The notes under the pieces: model-generated
Seen by the model: only the letters and a program-made list of their open reading frames with translations
Told to the model about the DNA's origin: nothing
Database searches by the model: none
NCBI GenBank assembly: GCA_017523755.1
Contig: JAFWWA010000042.1
Span: 1 to 60,963 of the forward strand
Source of the DNA: Christensenellaceae bacterium
GTDB lineage: Bacteria > Bacillota > Clostridia > Christensenellales > Christensenellaceae
DNA: 60,963 nt
Direction: 5' to 3'
Shown here: one piece after another, positions 60,914 through 60,963 of the stretch
Position numbering within the stretch: position 1 is the first letter of the stretch
Layout of the letters: each line of letters starts with the position of its first letter
Made by a program: the position numbers and the translations under genes

Positions 60914-60963
60914 GCGCTGCCCTGGACCGGTATTCTTCATTATATATATTTGTTTTCGAAAGA

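Overview
The window looks like chromosomal DNA of an anaerobic low- to mid-GC Bacillota, most likely class Clostridia and perhaps Lachnospiraceae-like. The support is two T-box leaders (Phe, Trp), two DegV proteins, DUF1836 and DUF3842 proteins, a LytR-CpsA-Psr protein, a CpsB/CpsC/CpsD-type capsule kinase system, AGGAGG ribosome sites and clear TTGACA/TATAAT promoters. No rRNA, tRNA, CRISPR array or prophage was seen. Genus and species cannot be read from the sequence.

Layout. (1) 1-4192, minus: a glycoside hydrolase cut by the window edge, behind an S9 peptidase. (2) 4366-16236, minus: an eleven-gene capsule/exopolysaccharide operon with its own promoter and terminator. It runs chain-length protein, tyrosine kinase, PHP phosphatase, priming sugar transferase, GT4, polymerase/ligase, MurJ-like flippase, CDP-glycerol-type transferase, uncharacterised nucleotidyltransferase, galacturonokinase-like kinase and sugar nucleotidyltransferase. 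(3) 16402-20680, minus: a head-group activation operon of LicC-like cytidylyltransferase, amidohydrolase and a LicC-LicA fusion; both LicC-type proteins carry a winged-helix N-terminus. (4) 20895-30215, minus: a six-gene operon from a consensus promoter, encoding a small membrane protein, two sulfatase-fold membrane enzymes, a YidC insertase fused to a TagB/TagF-type transferase, a nucleotidyltransferase-aminotransferase fusion and an ATP-grasp protein. This is the most unusual part.

(5) 30437-47400, both strands: mostly housekeeping genes. These are a beta-propeller protein, a DAHP synthase-chorismate mutase-ThrH operon behind a tyrosine-rich leader peptide and attenuator, DegV/DUF1836, MTA/SAH nucleosidase, a phosphoribosyltransferase, a GNAT-DUF2156 fusion, a GH4 glycosidase, a very large MacB-type ABC protein, a DsbA-like protein and a second DegV. 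(6) 47389-51990, minus: an aminoglycoside-adenylyltransferase-like protein and pheST behind a Phe T-box. (7) 51990-57560, minus: trpDCFBA. Its Trp T-box leader is separated from trpD by a decayed IS200-like element, and trpE/trpG are absent. (8) 57616-60913: an LCP wall-polymer ligase and a divergent NlpC/P60 hydrolase.

Regions 2-4 and 8 together read as a cell-surface program. They activate sugars and amino-alcohol or amino-acid head groups as nucleotides, build and flip a polysaccharide, decorate it with phospho-substituents, attach it to the wall and remodel the wall. Regions 5-7 show three aromatic amino-acid control devices within 24 kb: a Tyr/Phe leader peptide, a Phe T-box and a Trp T-box.
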